From assembly GCA_902796045.1 (NCBI GenBank), contig CADBNQ010000254.1:1-5170 (forward strand): a stretch of DNA of 5,170 bases. Direction: 5' to 3'. Below the pieces are notes generated by a model. It was not told the DNA's origin and did no database searches. It saw nothing but the letters and a program-made list of their open reading frames with translations. Position numbers and translations under genes: made by a program. Below are positions 5,085 to 5,170 of this stretch, in pieces (position 1 is the stretch's first letter; each line of letters opens with the position of its first letter). The DNA is from an uncultured Lachnospiraceae bacterium. Its GTDB lineage: Bacteria > Bacillota > Clostridia > Lachnospirales > Lachnospiraceae.

Positions 5085-5170
5085 GTAGTAGTTTTAGTTA
5101 ATTAACATACATCACCATACAAGAGGCTGGATGGTGTGTAGAAAAACTGCTTTTCAGAATGCGCTTCCCC

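Larger units (their letters stand above)
4713..5170. other. Gene-free right end with promoter-like and repeat elements
   Basis: I can support no confident gene in these 458 bases. They lie upstream of the STAS-kinase gene. They hold two candidate minus-strand promoters, a 19-bp palindrome, two interleaved 9-bp inverted repeats and phased T-tracts (4793-4839). Two minus-strand frames also read like protein. One is a 60-codon frame (stop at 4840-4838, open back to 5020). The other is a 22-codon tail entering from the window edge (stop at 5104-5102). Neither matches a family I recognise or has a clear full-length start, so I do not call them genes. The stretch may be a long regulatory region or the remnant of a decayed gene or small element. 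Confidence 0.5.

Overview
The window looks like a chromosomal segment of a low-to-mid G+C Gram-positive anaerobe, most likely a Clostridia/Lachnospiraceae-type Bacillota. This is inferred from the strong GGAGG-type ribosome binding sites, the short gene spacing, the style of the signalling proteins (SHELRTP histidine kinase, HTVKSTS Hpt, MDHQMPEMDG receiver) and the STAS-kinase fusion. No rRNA or marker gene is present, so the taxonomic call is soft.

Layout. Bases 1-105 are an upstream leader with a possible extended -10 promoter. Bases 106-3306 (+ strand) hold three tightly packed genes that look like one operon: a response regulator with an HD-GYP cyclic-di-GMP phosphodiesterase output (106-1128), a free-standing histidine phosphotransfer (Hpt) protein (1196-1555) and a six-transmembrane hybrid histidine kinase with a C-terminal receiver (1570-3306). 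Bases 3307-3527 are a gene-free, base-pairing-rich spacer between convergent genes, with no canonical terminator that I can see. Bases 3528-4712 (- strand) encode a STAS domain fused to an aminoglycoside-phosphotransferase-like kinase. Bases 4713-5170 have no confident gene. They hold candidate promoters for the minus strand, a perfect 7-bp-arm palindrome, two interleaved 9-bp inverted repeats, phased T-tracts and two protein-like open frames on the minus strand.

How the genes may work together. The operon contains every part of a His-Asp-His-Asp phosphorelay: kinase His209 to receiver Asp508, then Hpt His63, then receiver Asp59 of the HD-GYP protein. The predicted output is control of cyclic-di-GMP breakdown in response to a signal sensed in or near the membrane. 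The partner assignment is inferred from gene order and from conserved residues. The convergent STAS-kinase has no evident link beyond proximity.

The clearest points are the complete phosphorelay cassette and the STAS-kinase fusion. The least explained sequence is the repeat-rich right end and the foldable 3437-3540 spacer. I found no CRISPR array, tRNA, rRNA or intact mobile element.
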